From Calamus simplicifolius (lineage: Eukaryota > Streptophyta > Magnoliopsida > Arecales > Arecaceae), in assembly GCA_900491605.1 (NCBI GenBank), contig UESW01001601.1, positions 1 through 64,000 on the forward strand: a DNA stretch of 64,000 nucleotides. The letters run 5' to 3'. The stretch's first letter is position 1. Every line of letters starts with the position of its first letter. A program made the translations under genes and the position numbers. Below are positions 35,301 to 47,900 of the stretch, in pieces. The notes below the pieces were generated by a model, which was not told the origin of the DNA, did no database searches, and worked only from the letters and a program-made list of their open reading frames with translations.

Positions 35301-36070
35301 CCACGACACCCTAGTTCAAAACCTTAAGACAAAGCATCAGTTCAAAACCCACGACACCCTAGTTGGAAACCCACGACACCCTAATTCAAAACCTTAAGAC
35401 AAAGCATCAGTTCAAAACCCACAACACTCTAGTTCAAAACCCACGACACCCTAGTTCAAAACCCACGACATCCTATTTCAAAACCCACGACACCCTAGTT
35501 CAAAACCTTAAGACAAAGCATCAGTTCAAAACCCACGACACCCTAGTTAGAAACCCACGACACCCTAGTTTAAAACACACGACACCCTGGTTCATAACCC
35601 ACGACACCCTAGTTCAAAACCTTAAGACAAAGCATTAGTTCAAAACCCACGACACCCTAGTTAGAAACCACGACACCCTATTTCAAAACACACGACACCC
35701 TAGTTCATAACCCACAACACCCTAGTTCAAAACCTTAAGACAAAGCATCAGTTCAAAACCCACGACACCCTAGTTCAAAACCCACGACTCCCTATTCATA
35801 ACCCACGACACCCTAGTTCAAAACCTTAAGACAAAGCATCAGTTCAAAACCCACGACACCCTAGTTCAAAACCTACGACACCCTAGTTCAAAACCTTAAG
35901 ACAAAGCATCAGTTCAAAACCCACGACACCCTAGTTGGAAACCCACGATACCCTAGTTTAAAACCCACGACACCCTAGTTCAAAACCTTAAGACATAGCA
36001 TCAGTTCAAAACCTACAACACCCTAGTTGGAAACCCACGACACCCTATTTCAAAACCCACGACACCCTAG
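32370..36070 (+). repeat. Minisatellite, forward half of the fold-back core
   Basis: It mixes two modules: A, cacgacaccctagttcaaaa plus cc (about 22 bp), and B, ttaagacaaagcatcagttc plus aaaacc (about 26 bp). One to five A modules usually precede each B, a loose higher-order pattern. Variants such as ctagttggaaac and ctatttcaaaac recur. All short ORFs here are products of the repeat and not genes. Confidence 0.95.
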
Positions 36071-37680
36071 TGAATTTGAAATAAGGTGTCGTGGGTTTTG
36101 AAATAGGGTGTCGTGGGTTTTGAAATAGTTCAAAACCTTAAGACAAAGCATCAGTTCAAAACCCACGACACCCTATTTCAAAACCCACGACACCTTATTT
36201 CAAAACCCACTAGGGTGTCATGGGTTTTGAACTAGGGTATCGTGGTTTTGAACTGATGCTTTGTCTTAAGGTTTTGAACTGATGCTTTGTCTTAAGGTTT
36301 TGAACTAGGGTGTCGTTGGTTTTGAACTAGGGTGTCATGGGTTTCTAACTAGGGTGTCGTGGGTTTTGAACTGATGCTTTGTCTAAAGGTTTTGAACTAG
36401 GGTGTCGTGGGTTATGAACTAGTGTGTTGTGGGTTTCTAACTAGGGTGTCGTGGGTTTCCAACTAGGGTGTCGTCGGTTTTGAACTGATGCTTTGTCTTA
36501 AGGTTTTGAACTAGGGTGTCGTGGGTTTTGAAATAGAGTGTCATGGGTTTTGAACTAGGGTGTCATGGGTTATGAACTGATGCTTTGTCTTAAGGTTTTG
36601 AACTAGGGTGTCGCGGGTTTTGAACTAGGGTGTCGTGGGTTTCTAACTAGGGTGTCGTAGGTTTTGAACTGATGCTTTGTCTTAAGGTTTTGAACTATGG
36701 TGTCGTTGGTTTTGAACTACGGTGTCATGGGTTTCCAACTAGGGTGTCGTAGGTTTTGAACTGATGCTTTGGCTTAAGGTTTTGAACTAGGGTGTCGTGG
36801 GTTATGAACTAGGGTTTCGTGGGTTTTAAACTAGGGTGCCGTGGGTTTCTAACTAGGGTGTCGTGGGTTTGAACTGATGCTTGTTCTTAAGGTTTTGAAC
36901 TATGATGTCGTGGGTTTTGAAATATGGTGTCGTGGGTTTTGAAATAGGGTGTCGTGGGTTTTGAACTAGGTTGTCGTGGTTTCCAACTAGGGTGTCATGG
37001 GTTTTGAACTGATGCTTTGTCTTAAGGTTTGAATTAGGGTGTCGTGGGTTTTGAACTGATGCTTTGTCTTAAGGTTTTGAAATAGGGTGTCGTGGGTTAT
37101 GAACTAGGGTGCCGTGGGTTTTGAACTGATGCTTTGTCTTAAGGTTTTGAACTAGGGTGTCGTGGGTTATAACTAGGGTGTCGTGGGTTTTAAACTAGGG
37201 TGTCGTGGGTTTTGAACTGATGCTTTGCCTTAAGGTTTTGAACTAGGGTGTCGTGGGTTTCTAATTAGGGTGTCGTGGGTTTTGAACTGATGCTTTGTCT
37301 TAAGGTTTTGAACTAGGGTATCGTGGGTTTTGAAATAGGGTGTCGTGGGTTTTGAAATAGGGTGTCGTGGGTTTGAACTAGGGTGTCATGGGTTTTGAAT
37401 TGATGCTTTGTCTTAAGGTTTTGAACTCGGGTGTCGTGGGTTTTGAACTAGGGTGTCGTGGGTTTCCAACTAGGGTGTCGTGGGTTTTGAACTGATGCTT
37501 TGTCTTAAGGTTTTGAATTAGGGTGCCGTGGGTTTTGAACTAGGGTGTCGTGGGTTTGAACTGATGCTTTGTCTTAAGGTTTTGAACTAGGGTGTCGTGG
37601 GTTTTGAACTAGGGTGTCGTGGGTTTTGAACTGATGCTTTGTCTTAAGGTTTTGAACTAGGGTGTCGTGGGTTTTGAACT
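36071..37680 (-). repeat. Minisatellite, inverted half of the fold-back core
   Basis: The same A and B modules in reverse complement (gttttgaactagggtgtcgt; gatgctttgtcttaaggt). The switch zone 36071-36235 alternates orientation several times within short distances. The inverted half is less than half the length of the forward half. Confidence 0.93.
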
Positions 37681-37689
37681 ATGGCGAGT

Positions 37690-37870
37690 TTTGACTGTGG
37701 TGGAAGAAGCGAGCGAGAGAGGGAGGGGGAAGGAAGTTGGCATGGAAGAGATGACGCTAGGGCTGATCAACGCGAACCCGGTGGTCCACGCGAAGAAGGA
37801 GAGGGTTGCTCGCCTATAGGATTCCTACGCCGAGACGCCATCGATGCCCTCGACGTCTTTAGTATCCTCA
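37690..37870 (+). pseudogene. Captured MIP18/AE7-like exon 1, right arm
   Basis: This is the inverted counterpart of the left-arm fragment. The ATG at 37751 opens MTLGLINANPVVHAKKERVAR, followed soon by an in-frame TAG. The intron-like start (gtatcctcactccgatgatc) is shared with the left arm. It keeps Val-Ala-Arg after the Glu, where the left copy is shifted, so the two arms have decayed independently. Confidence 0.55.
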
Positions 37871-38121
37871 CTCCGATGATCCATTCCTCTCTTTCGATAA
37901 GATGGCGGGTTGAAGTAGGTTGGAGGAAAATGACATTTCGTCTGCACACCAATGATGAAAGGCCGAACGACTTTTAATGGATGTACGATCAAAAAGTAAT
38001 ATTATCCCCTTGCTATTCTGTCTCATCATGTCAGCCACATGGGATTCATGTGAACCAATAAAAAAAACGGTGCAGCCCACATAGACTTGCTATACCGAAG
38101 GCGATGTACAAAGATTTTTTC

Positions 38122-38131
38122 AACTACGAAA
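38122..38131. repeat. 10-bp target site duplication, right copy
   Basis: AACTACGAAA follows the right inverted arm and matches 31908-31917 exactly. Confidence 0.8.
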
Positions 38132-38880
38132 GCTTTTGTAGAGCACCATGTATTATAATACAGAACGCACGCAACGTGGCTGCACGCACGTGTGACTTTT
38201 CCTTCTAAACTAAGGAAGTCGTGAAGCCAAGCACTGTTATCCTGTTTTGTTTAGTTGTATAAAAAATATTATATATTTATAACTTAATTTCATTGGCTGC
38301 CAACCAATTTTTGCTTGAATTTTTAAATTACATGATTTAAAGCGTTATGCTAAATGTGCAAAAATTAATGATATAAAATGATAATAAAGTTTCTATCACG
38401 AGGTGAAACCATCCGAACAATGATAAAATTCGAATGTGAAATGTTTGTAATACTTTAAAAATAATATGTGCTTATAACTCAATTAATTTTTATTTAAATT
38501 TTAAAAATATATTTTTAACTGATTAACAAATTAATTAAATCAAATGAGCTTAGGAGATTATAAGTTCATAATAATAACCCTTAACTCTCATCAGCATTGC
38601 AGTCCAAGCTCATCATCTGATATAACGCCACCAAAATGATCAAGTGTTACAAGACCGTCAGCTGTAAAAACTGACAGTATAAAGCAGTTATCCAACAAAA
38701 TACTGGGATCATGGCATCCCAGACCAGTATGATCTTTAACGCGTCTACTCCTTCCGGTTTATGAAATGAAAACACGTACAAAGCCTGTCCTATGTCAACA
38801 TAAGCTCCAGAACGAGAGAGAGGCTTCACTCATTTGACAGTATTACCAGATTTTCTGAATAGGACTGAGACAGGCTGCCT
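38132..38880. other. AT-rich flank downstream of KRR1
   Basis: No gene is recognised. It separates the fold-back element from the KRR1 3' end and may include the KRR1 3' UTR. Confidence 0.4.
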
Positions 38881-38907
38881 TTTAGAATGTGCATTTTCGG
38901 CATTGTC
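38881..38907. repeat. Duplicated scrap of the KRR1 last exon
   Basis: The 27 bases here equal 38997-39023, which lie inside KRR1 exon 12 and encode part of DNAENAHSK. The copy sits 60 bp beyond the stop codon, next to the CT/TA microsatellite. Confidence 0.75.
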
Positions 38908-38909
38908 CC

Positions 38910-38947
<38 letters not shown>
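38908..38947. repeat. Compound (CT)n(TA)n microsatellite
   Basis: A CT run followed directly by a TA run, just downstream of the KRR1 stop codon. Confidence 0.95.
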
Positions 38948-38966
38948 GACTGAAACCGGCCAGTGA

Positions 38967-41900
38967 CTAGTTAGACTTGGAAGATTTGGGCTTCTTTTTA
39001 GAATGTGCATTTTCGGCATTGTCAATGTATGACTCAGCATTGACGTTTTCGTGGGCTTCCTGCTTCTTGAACTCCTTAGCCTTCTTCTGCAACAACAAAA
39101 CATGTGGAACGCATGATAAGCATGCCAAAATTCAGCTCATTATAACTTAAATTTATGACAATATATATCCCAGAACCTCCAAAATGATGAACATGCCAGA
39201 CCCTGAACCTTTTTCCATAAAAGGTACATGTTAAACATTTAATGAATTTTTTTCTTCTACAACAACAACAAAAAAGTATCCCAAACTAGTTGAATAAATC
39301 CTAAAAAAAAAAAGATGATGAATTGTGCGTAATTCAAATTTAGATTCAGTAAAGTGGGCAACTACTGATCCTACATCCAGACAGAACAGGCGATACAATT
39401 GATACCATGCTCTTGGTCTGAATGGACTATTATTTTTTTATGCTTTTCTATAATTTGGCTTGCCTGCAAAGACTGGGTGTTAAAATTGGAAAAAAAATCT
39501 AATGCTTATCATGATCAGAGTAATATCACAAACATTAATATTATCACTAAATGAAGATTGACAGGTACAGAGGCACTGCAATTACCTTTAAGGACTTTGT
39601 CATGGCTGCAACCTCATTATTGTCATTGTCGGATTTAGTAGAATCAGCGACATGACTGGAAGGTTCCTGTAACACCCCAGATAAAAAATAATGAAAATAT
39701 TAAAGTAAGAGTCCTCCCAATTAACTATAAAAATAAAAAAGAGGACAAACAAATTCTAGATTTTCACCTTTGGTGGAATAAATGCAGCCTCCCTTTTTCT
39801 CTTGTTTTCAGCTGTTTTCTCTGCCTGCTTCTCCTGCTTCTCTTGCCACTTCTTTGCTGATTTCTTTTTGTCACTCATGAAGTACTCACCACTTTCTAAT
39901 TGAAGGTCAATCTGAAAGATTTCATGATAAAATAATTATAGCCAGAGCAACTTCACATCAAAAGTGGAAATATAAAGAAAAAGAAACACAATCAGATAAT
40001 TTAGAATGAGGTAAGAACATATTAAGATACTTGAGGCAATAATATGTTAAGCGAATATGTAACAACCACCACCCTTTAATCATTGAAAAAGAAAGGCAGC
40101 TGCCTATTAGTGCTGTAAAGAAAATCATACATTTAGCAGTATGATTTGGATATTATTGCCAAATTATAGTGCAAATACAAAGACATAGTAACTAAGCAAA
40201 ACAGATCTTTGGAGCACAGCAACAATGCAAAATAAAGCAGAATTCCAGCTGGCATAAAAGTACAGTGGTAGCATATGTAAATATACTTGAAATAATAAAT
40301 GCAAGAAGTTCTAGCCAGTCAGGGTTTCTTTATTCCTATAACAGTTCTCATAAACATTACTGTCCTGACAACAACTTGAGCCTGTTTGAAATAAAAGAGA
40401 GCAAGAAAGCTAGGTGCATCCTACCACTTCTGTAGAGACAGATTGAAAAATTTAAAGAAACACCAGTTTCACTAAGAAAAAAAGTTCATGAGATGGACAT
40501 TGTGTTACAGAGTATTAAGTTCAAGAATTGTTTATCAGCAGACGGAGCAACAACCCTGTTTCATGGATCTAGTATTTGTAGATGTTGTTTCAATGTCTTT
40601 TCTGTCACTTCTCCCACTTTCCTTTTCCTTTTTCTAGTTTGGTGATCACGATCCACCATTTCTTTACCACCTTGTTAAGACTGTGACCTGGTACATGATT
40701 CTCTACTGCTATCATTTCACAAATAAAAACTTTCTATAGAACCAATACAAATATAAAGCGAGATCCAAAAAAGTAGTCAAGGATCGAAGAAATTATAAGA
40801 TAATACATATTGTCTCAAAAAAGAACATAATAGTTATCCTAGACCAACACATGCACGTTTCCTTGTTTTCTCCAGTGTTTCTAAAAAAGATTCAATGGAT
40901 GTGTCCATAAGTGAATTCAAAGAGGACAAGAGCCAAAAATCAATAGCAGCAACTTTTATTTTACCTTGCTAGGTTGCTGAGGAGGAGGAAATGGTGTGTA
41001 AGGTTTCTTTTCCTTACTCTTCACTTTCCTTTGCTTCACATTCTTCCTGAAAAATAAATCATATGTCAATGAGACTGACAAGAATGGAAATTAGGATAAA
41101 GCAAAGCAAAACTCTATATTATATTCTTGTGTTTAAAATAAAACATGACCCAAAATTTCATACTTCTTAAACTTTGGGAGAAACCTATCCCAGTTCTCAT
41201 TGGCTAGAGCTGGATTTTTGGCAAGCTCCCGCTTCATCAGGAGTGTCTGCAATGGACAGTAGACAACATTAAGTATCCGGTCCAATAACAGCACGTTTCC
41301 ATACAGGCAACTACATTAAGTCATTTTGTTAGATGGATGTGCTTTCAAGGTTGATAATTTACCTTGATGTGGTACACAGGATGCTGCACATTTTGGATGC
41401 AATCTTCTACGATCTTGCGAACTTGTTTTAGACCCTTAAATGACCCCATGGCTGCAACAGTGTTTCCCTAGGCCATATTAAAGAAAAAACATAGTCAAAA
41501 TCAACAAAATAAGGAAAAAAAACCATCTCATCATCTAAGCAACTTAAAGGAAAGCAGGAAAGACACAAAGCAATACCTGAACCAATACATAACACCCGGT
41601 CAAAATTTCAATGGCCTATCAGCATATGTAAACAACTCGTAAGCAATAGGGAAGAAATGCAGGCTTCACAAACCATAAGGCATATGCATAGGTAATTTTG
41701 ATGCATAAGCAGAAAATTTTCATATTTTGATCATATACTAGATTGATGATAATGCATACCTTGAGAGTTGATAAATTAGGGCCTAAAAGGCGTTCCCTCC
41801 TTTTCACGAATCGTTCCTGCAGATGATAACAGTTTCATGAGTTAGTAGCTTCTAGATGAATTGTGTTAAGCAAGTATGCTGGTAACCATTTTAAAGAAGG

Positions 41901-44900
41901 CTTTCCATAGAAGAGTATCCTTGCAGGAATTGTGTGCCTTGATGTTGCATTGCACGTCAAGCTATAATAATGCTAAAAGGCAAACCATCTTAATGCAATT
42001 ACCTTTGGCTTATGCAAACTATGGACAATACTAACTAAATGGAATAATCACTGGCACATGGAGCATTGTCAATGAGTGATTAGTGAAATCATCAAAAACT
42101 CTTATTGAAACTGTTTCTCGGTGTTTATCAAACTATTTAAGCCACCGGCATATCCATTCTCTAACAAAACTTGTCAAACAAATGTTTTTCTCAAGTACCA
42201 GTATGTCAAAAGGACATCGCTAGAGCTTTTTTCCGGAGACTATAGCACAGCAGCAAGACAATGTGCATTATTTTCTAAATAAATTAGTATCTTCCAAAGC
42301 ATAGGGTATTATCTTTTGGTTAAGAAAACACCTTTTTTGTAGATAACCACAAGCATGCCCGTACCATAATCCTCAGCTACAAAAACAGAGCTTTAATACA
42401 ATGGATGTTTCAAATCATCCATAAGATGCCCATAACATATGATATCAACACCAAAGTAATGAAAGTGGTTGGGCTTACCAAATCTTTTTAAAAAAGGAAA
42501 GAGAGAAAAATAATAATCGATGGAAGGAGATAAAAGAGCAAAGGAACACAGCTTATAGGAAAAAATAAGCTTTTTGTAACTAGGGTTTTAATCCCGCAGA
42601 GCGAGATTGTACCAATTTGTTCATAGAACAAGATGCGCTACCCTCTCGCCTCATCTCGATGCCCGGACGATGTCTCAAGGCATCCCAATTGGGATACTGG
42701 GATAATGGTGGAACGGTCCGATCCCAACAATTGGTGCAATAACATATCCCAGCATCTCATAGGACGTTCCGTTGGATTTGAAACTATAATTGCAATATTC
42801 TAAGACCTCACCCAAAATGACTAGCTGAAAGGCATTATTTAAGTTTCTTGGCCCTACATAAGTACGCAAGATTTTCTTAATACAAAGCTGATGTGAGACT
42901 AAACACATATTAATACGAACTCTCATATACTCCCCTAAGCCTTAGTATTCTCGCCTAGCTAAGGGTCGAAATCTAGTTAAATTCAACAACAAATACCATG
43001 ATCAGCTTGTAGTCAATCCCAAATGGGCTTATGCTACAATATCTCCTAATCTCCATGGACGATGAACTATGGCCATTAGATACCATTTGTAATAATAATC
43101 TAAGACCTCACCCAAAATGCCTAGCTGAAAGGCATTATTTAAGTCTCTTGGCCCTACATAAGTACTCAAGATTTTCTTAATACAAAGCTAATGTGAGAAT
43201 AAACACATATTAATACGAACTCTCATATACTCCCCTAAGCCTTAGTATTCTCGCCTAGCTAAGGATCGAAATCTAGTTAAATTCAACAACAAATACCATG
43301 ATCAGCTTGTAGTCAATCCCAAATGGGCTTATGCTACAATATCTCCTAATCTCCATGGACGATGAACTATGGCCATTAGATACCATTTGTAATAATCCAA
43401 AACCTTACTTAAAAAAGGCTAGCTAGAATGTACTATTGGATCTTCTTAGTCATGTATAAGTGCCTAAGATCTTTTCCATGCACAATCGATATAGGACTTA
43501 ACAAATACCCACACGAGTCCTCGCATGCTCCTCACATTTAAGTCCTGGAATCTTCATTAGACTAAGAGCCCACATTCAATAAAATCCAAATTCATAAATA
43601 CCAATCAATTTCTATGAGAGCAAACCCAGTCCACAACCAACGTGTAACTAGAGGGTATTGCAGTAGGATTTTTGAAGTTGACCACAGACTGATCATAGTA
43701 TTTGTAATTTAATTTGATGAGATTTAATGAGGAAGCCAAAGTTTAAACAAAAGTATGTGAGAACCTGTATGGGCATGCATATGTACGCTAGAAAAATCTT
43801 AGGTACTTATTACAAGACCAAAGTACCCAAATAATATCTTCAGCTAGCCCTTTAAGATAAGGTCTTGGGTGTTGCACCTATATTGGACATAATAACACTT
43901 TCATATATGAGATGCTTTGCATTGATTTGTTACACAACCAATTGCCAGATGCTCAAAGAGAGCTTTCTAGAGCAAAGAAACCTCCATGCACCCATTCTCA
44001 ACTCAACTCATCTAAGCCTTTTCCCAACTACATGGGTCGGCTACATGAATCTGCTTCCTTCACTTTGCTCTATTCAGGATCAAGTCGACATTTAAATTAT
44101 AAATAGTTATATCTTTTTTAATTATTTTGCCCATTAATTTAGGTCTACCTCTACTCTATCCTTACCATGAATTGTTAAAAGATCACTCTTTCTAACTATA
44201 GCATCTAAAGGTCTACGTTGTATATGTTCAAACCACTGTAATCGATTTTATCTCATTTTATCTTTAATTAGGGCTACTCCTATCTTTTCTCTTATATGTT
44301 TATTTCTAATCATATATTTTAAAATTTTACCACATATCATCTTAACATACGCATTTCTGTTATACTTAATTTATTCATATGTTATTTCAATATTGTCCAA
44401 TACTCTATTCCATATGGCATAGCTGGCCTGATAGCAGTTTTATAAAACTTTTCTTTCAATTTTAATAGGATACGCCGATCATACAATACTCCCGAAGCAC
44501 TCCTCCACTTAATCCATCCTGCTTTAACTCTATGATTCACATCTTCATCTATTTCACCTTCTTGTTGGATAATTGATCCCAAATACCTAAATTTTTCACT
44601 CCTTGATATCTCTTGGCTTGCAATCTTCACTATTTCTTCATTTGTATTTCTACTCCACTAAAATTACATTTCATGTATTCAGTTTTAGTTCTACTAATCT
44701 TAAAACTTTTAGATTCTAAAGTCTCTCCAAATCTCTAGCTTAGCATTTACTTCGGATTAAGTTTCATCAATCAACACTATATCATCTGTAAATAGCATAC
44801 ACCATGAGATATCATTTTGAATATGTTTGGTTAATTCATCCATAACTAATACAAAAAGATACGGACTTAAGGCAGAACCTTAATGTAAACCTACAGTAAT

Positions 44901-47900
44901 TGAAAACTCACTAGTTTCTCCAAATAACAATAGTTATTGCTCTATCATACATTGATATCCAAAAATGAGATATACCAGCTTTCAGTGGTTTCAATATTTA
45001 TGCATCTTTATGTATATGTTTGTCGTATTAAATATTTTTCTGATGCTATAAAAAACTTGTCAAACAAAAACACTTGATTATTTAAAAAGAGGGAAAAAAA
45101 AAGGAGGAAAAGCAAGAAATGTATGATAGTAGGCACATACCTTGTTACGCACAAGGTCACCAATCTTGATAATGTCACAATTCATGTCATCATTCAGGAT
45201 TTTGATTGCCTACAAAACCAAATAGAACAAGACTGTTTCAAAAAAGAAGGTTCATTTCAGATAACTGTTGAGATGTCAGTTCTCAATAATTAAATATTAA
45301 TTTTTTAAGTCCTGCTCATTCAGCTTGGTGAAAAAGGGAGCATGTAATCATTCAAACATATATATCTGACACATGTTTTGCTTGCTATCTGGATTTTTTT
45401 AGTAACAACTAGCACATATATTATTAATGATAGTCAATTATAAAAATGAGCATACCTGAGGTGCAGGAACACTCCGTGACAAAAGTTTAATGAGATCCCT
45501 AGCTTTCATAATGATATATGGATCCCTGGTCTTCCGAGTGGTTGAGACAGCCATGGACCCCTCAACCTAGGGCAGCAAAAAGACTGAATGAAAAACACCT
45601 TACAAGAGAATGGAAAATTCACAATGGCAATATCTATGCTATTCTGGGCAAGAAACACAGTAAAAGAACAAAAGACACAAATCCACAAAACCAAAATTGT
45701 TGCAAAATAATTAATAACTTCCATGCGATGATCAATGCATTGTATAAATTCATTGAAGAAAGACTAGATTTCAAAATGCTCACCAAATTGAGCTCACATG
45801 CGATGCCATTCTCTTTTAATGCACTTTTCACAATAGGCCATACTTCTTGCAAGTACTTTTCTGTGAAATAGAATAAGAACAGTGAAGATCTCATATAGAA
45901 AGATACAAAATATAGGTACTTGAGTCAATAGAATAAAGGGCTACGGAACATTGAAGAAAGACACCAGAACACCCTTTAAGATGATTAAGCACAAAAAAGA
46001 GAAACCTACAAAACATCTGATTAACTTCGTTTCATTTGTACAGGTTTATTCTCAACTCAACTCAACTCATCTAAGCCTTTTCCCAACTGCATGGGGTCGG
46101 CTACATGAATCTGCTTCCTCCACTCTGCTCTATTCAGGACTAAGTCGACATAGTTTGTTTTAGGGGATCTGACGGAATTTTATACTGGCTACCTAACGCA
46201 ACCCTCCTCCTTTACCCAAGCTTGGACCGGCCTTGACGGAGTTAGGTTAATTCATATCCATAATTCATATCATCCCTCTGCAACCAACAGCGTCCAATAA
46301 GCCTTACCCCAAGTTCCAACAAGCATCAGGCTGGCTTTCTGTAAAATCTGCCACTCTATCAGGATAAAAGCCCAAGTAGCAAAATTTTTGAATTGTCATT
46401 TCCTATTCCTCTCTGATTTTTATGTCCCCACCATACTATTTTACATATTATTTTGCATCACTTTTATGTCTCCCACTTTGCTTTCTAGAGTCTTCAATGG
46501 AATTCTTATTACAGTCTTTGTATCACTGCTAATAAAGATCAGTAGGCGCTCCATGTTGTATACTCAGAGAGGCAAGGGCCATGATTACAACTAGGTCTTG
46601 TATTAAAACAAAGACAACAAAATTATGGGAGAGGAGTTGTCTAAATCATGCATTTGATATGATATATCAACTAGCCATCAGGAAATGGTTCGCATTTCTT
46701 GATTAAAAAAAAACCTTAAAATCCTTCTCATAGTGAATCAAAAGACAGCAGAAGTCAGATGTGCAGCATAAGCATACCTGAATAGATGAATGAGTATAAA
46801 GCTTTCTTCCATTTTCATCAATGTTGAAGATCGAAATCATATTGTTGTAACTTTGGTAGTCCCTTGATTAGGCCTAATATTACATTATGACTTACTACAC
46901 CAAATTCTCATCAAGATGGTCTCCCGAGAAAACTTGACACCAATTTTCTAGCATCTAGCACTTAACCAACTGCAACCTAAAACACTCAACATATTTTAGA
47001 AAAGAACGGAAAAAAAAAGAAAAAAGAAAACTGCACCAAGTTAAGTAATTGGCTCCTCTTTGATAGGCAGCAACAACCTCATCTTGTCAGTTCCCTCCGC
47101 ATCTGAATTTTCTTAACATGTCATGGTCATGTCAAGGCCATGCAACCATGGCATCCCATGTAAGGTAGGTTTGCATCATTTATCGAGGCCACCAAATCAA
47201 TTCTTATCCTCCTATCTAATAGAAAGAATTAGTTAAATGCGAAGCCAAAACTGTCCCATGTTCACACAGCAACCTTGCAGCAGATAGATAGACAAGAGAC
47301 TGACATGGCCAGTAACACACATTTATCAACAATATGAGATGATTTGTAATGATAACAATGCTCACAGTAGAATTGAATCACTCCTTGATTGGATATGGTT
47401 CAGAGATTTAATCTAGACTCCGTAAGTTTTGGCTAAAACTGAAATATTGGCTTAGATTGTCAACACAGGATCAAATTATGGGTATCCATTTATAGCCCTA
47501 TCTATCTTCACTTCTTCATCTCTTTGTGTTCTTCTTTAACAAAACACAGAATCCCCATTGGCCTTATCCACAAATTTCAATATTGAATAGAAAATTGGAA
47601 ACGGGATTTGGAATAATAATAATGAGTTAAAACCAAGGTTTACTGGTTGCTTTGGTTAGAAAGTTGATGCTGCTGACTGATGGTAGCATGATTATTGCTT
47701 TGTATTCTAATCTTGTTGTTTTAACCAGCTGATGTCATTCCAAATAGAAAATAAAAAAAATTAGAAAAATACACCATCTATACCTTGGTTGTTGACATAT
47801 TTCATTAGTTTTTAAGATTTGAACGAATACAGAGATTGACAAGATTCTCGTCATTGCTTATATACGTACTAAGTACACTTTGGTAAAACCAATCCACCAG

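Larger units (their letters stand above)
31918..38121. mobile_element. Giant fold-back (Mutator-like) element, 6.2 kb
   Basis: The inverted arms (about 31918-32360 and 37680-38121) begin gaaaaatctttatacaccg on the left and, read inverted, gaaaaaatctttgtacatcg on the right, then tacagcaagtc / tatagcaagtc. AACTACGAAA flanks both sides (31908-31917 and 38122-38131). A 10-bp duplication with long inverted repeats fits Mutator-like elements (usually 9-11 bp). No transposase is encoded, so it is non-autonomous. The core is a minisatellite in one orientation to about 36070 and in the opposite orientation from about 36200. Confidence 0.82.

Noticed and set aside
32370..37680. Possible interstitial telomere repeat because of the CCCTAG words
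   Set aside because: The unit is 22-26 bp and lacks consecutive CCCTAAA heptamers.
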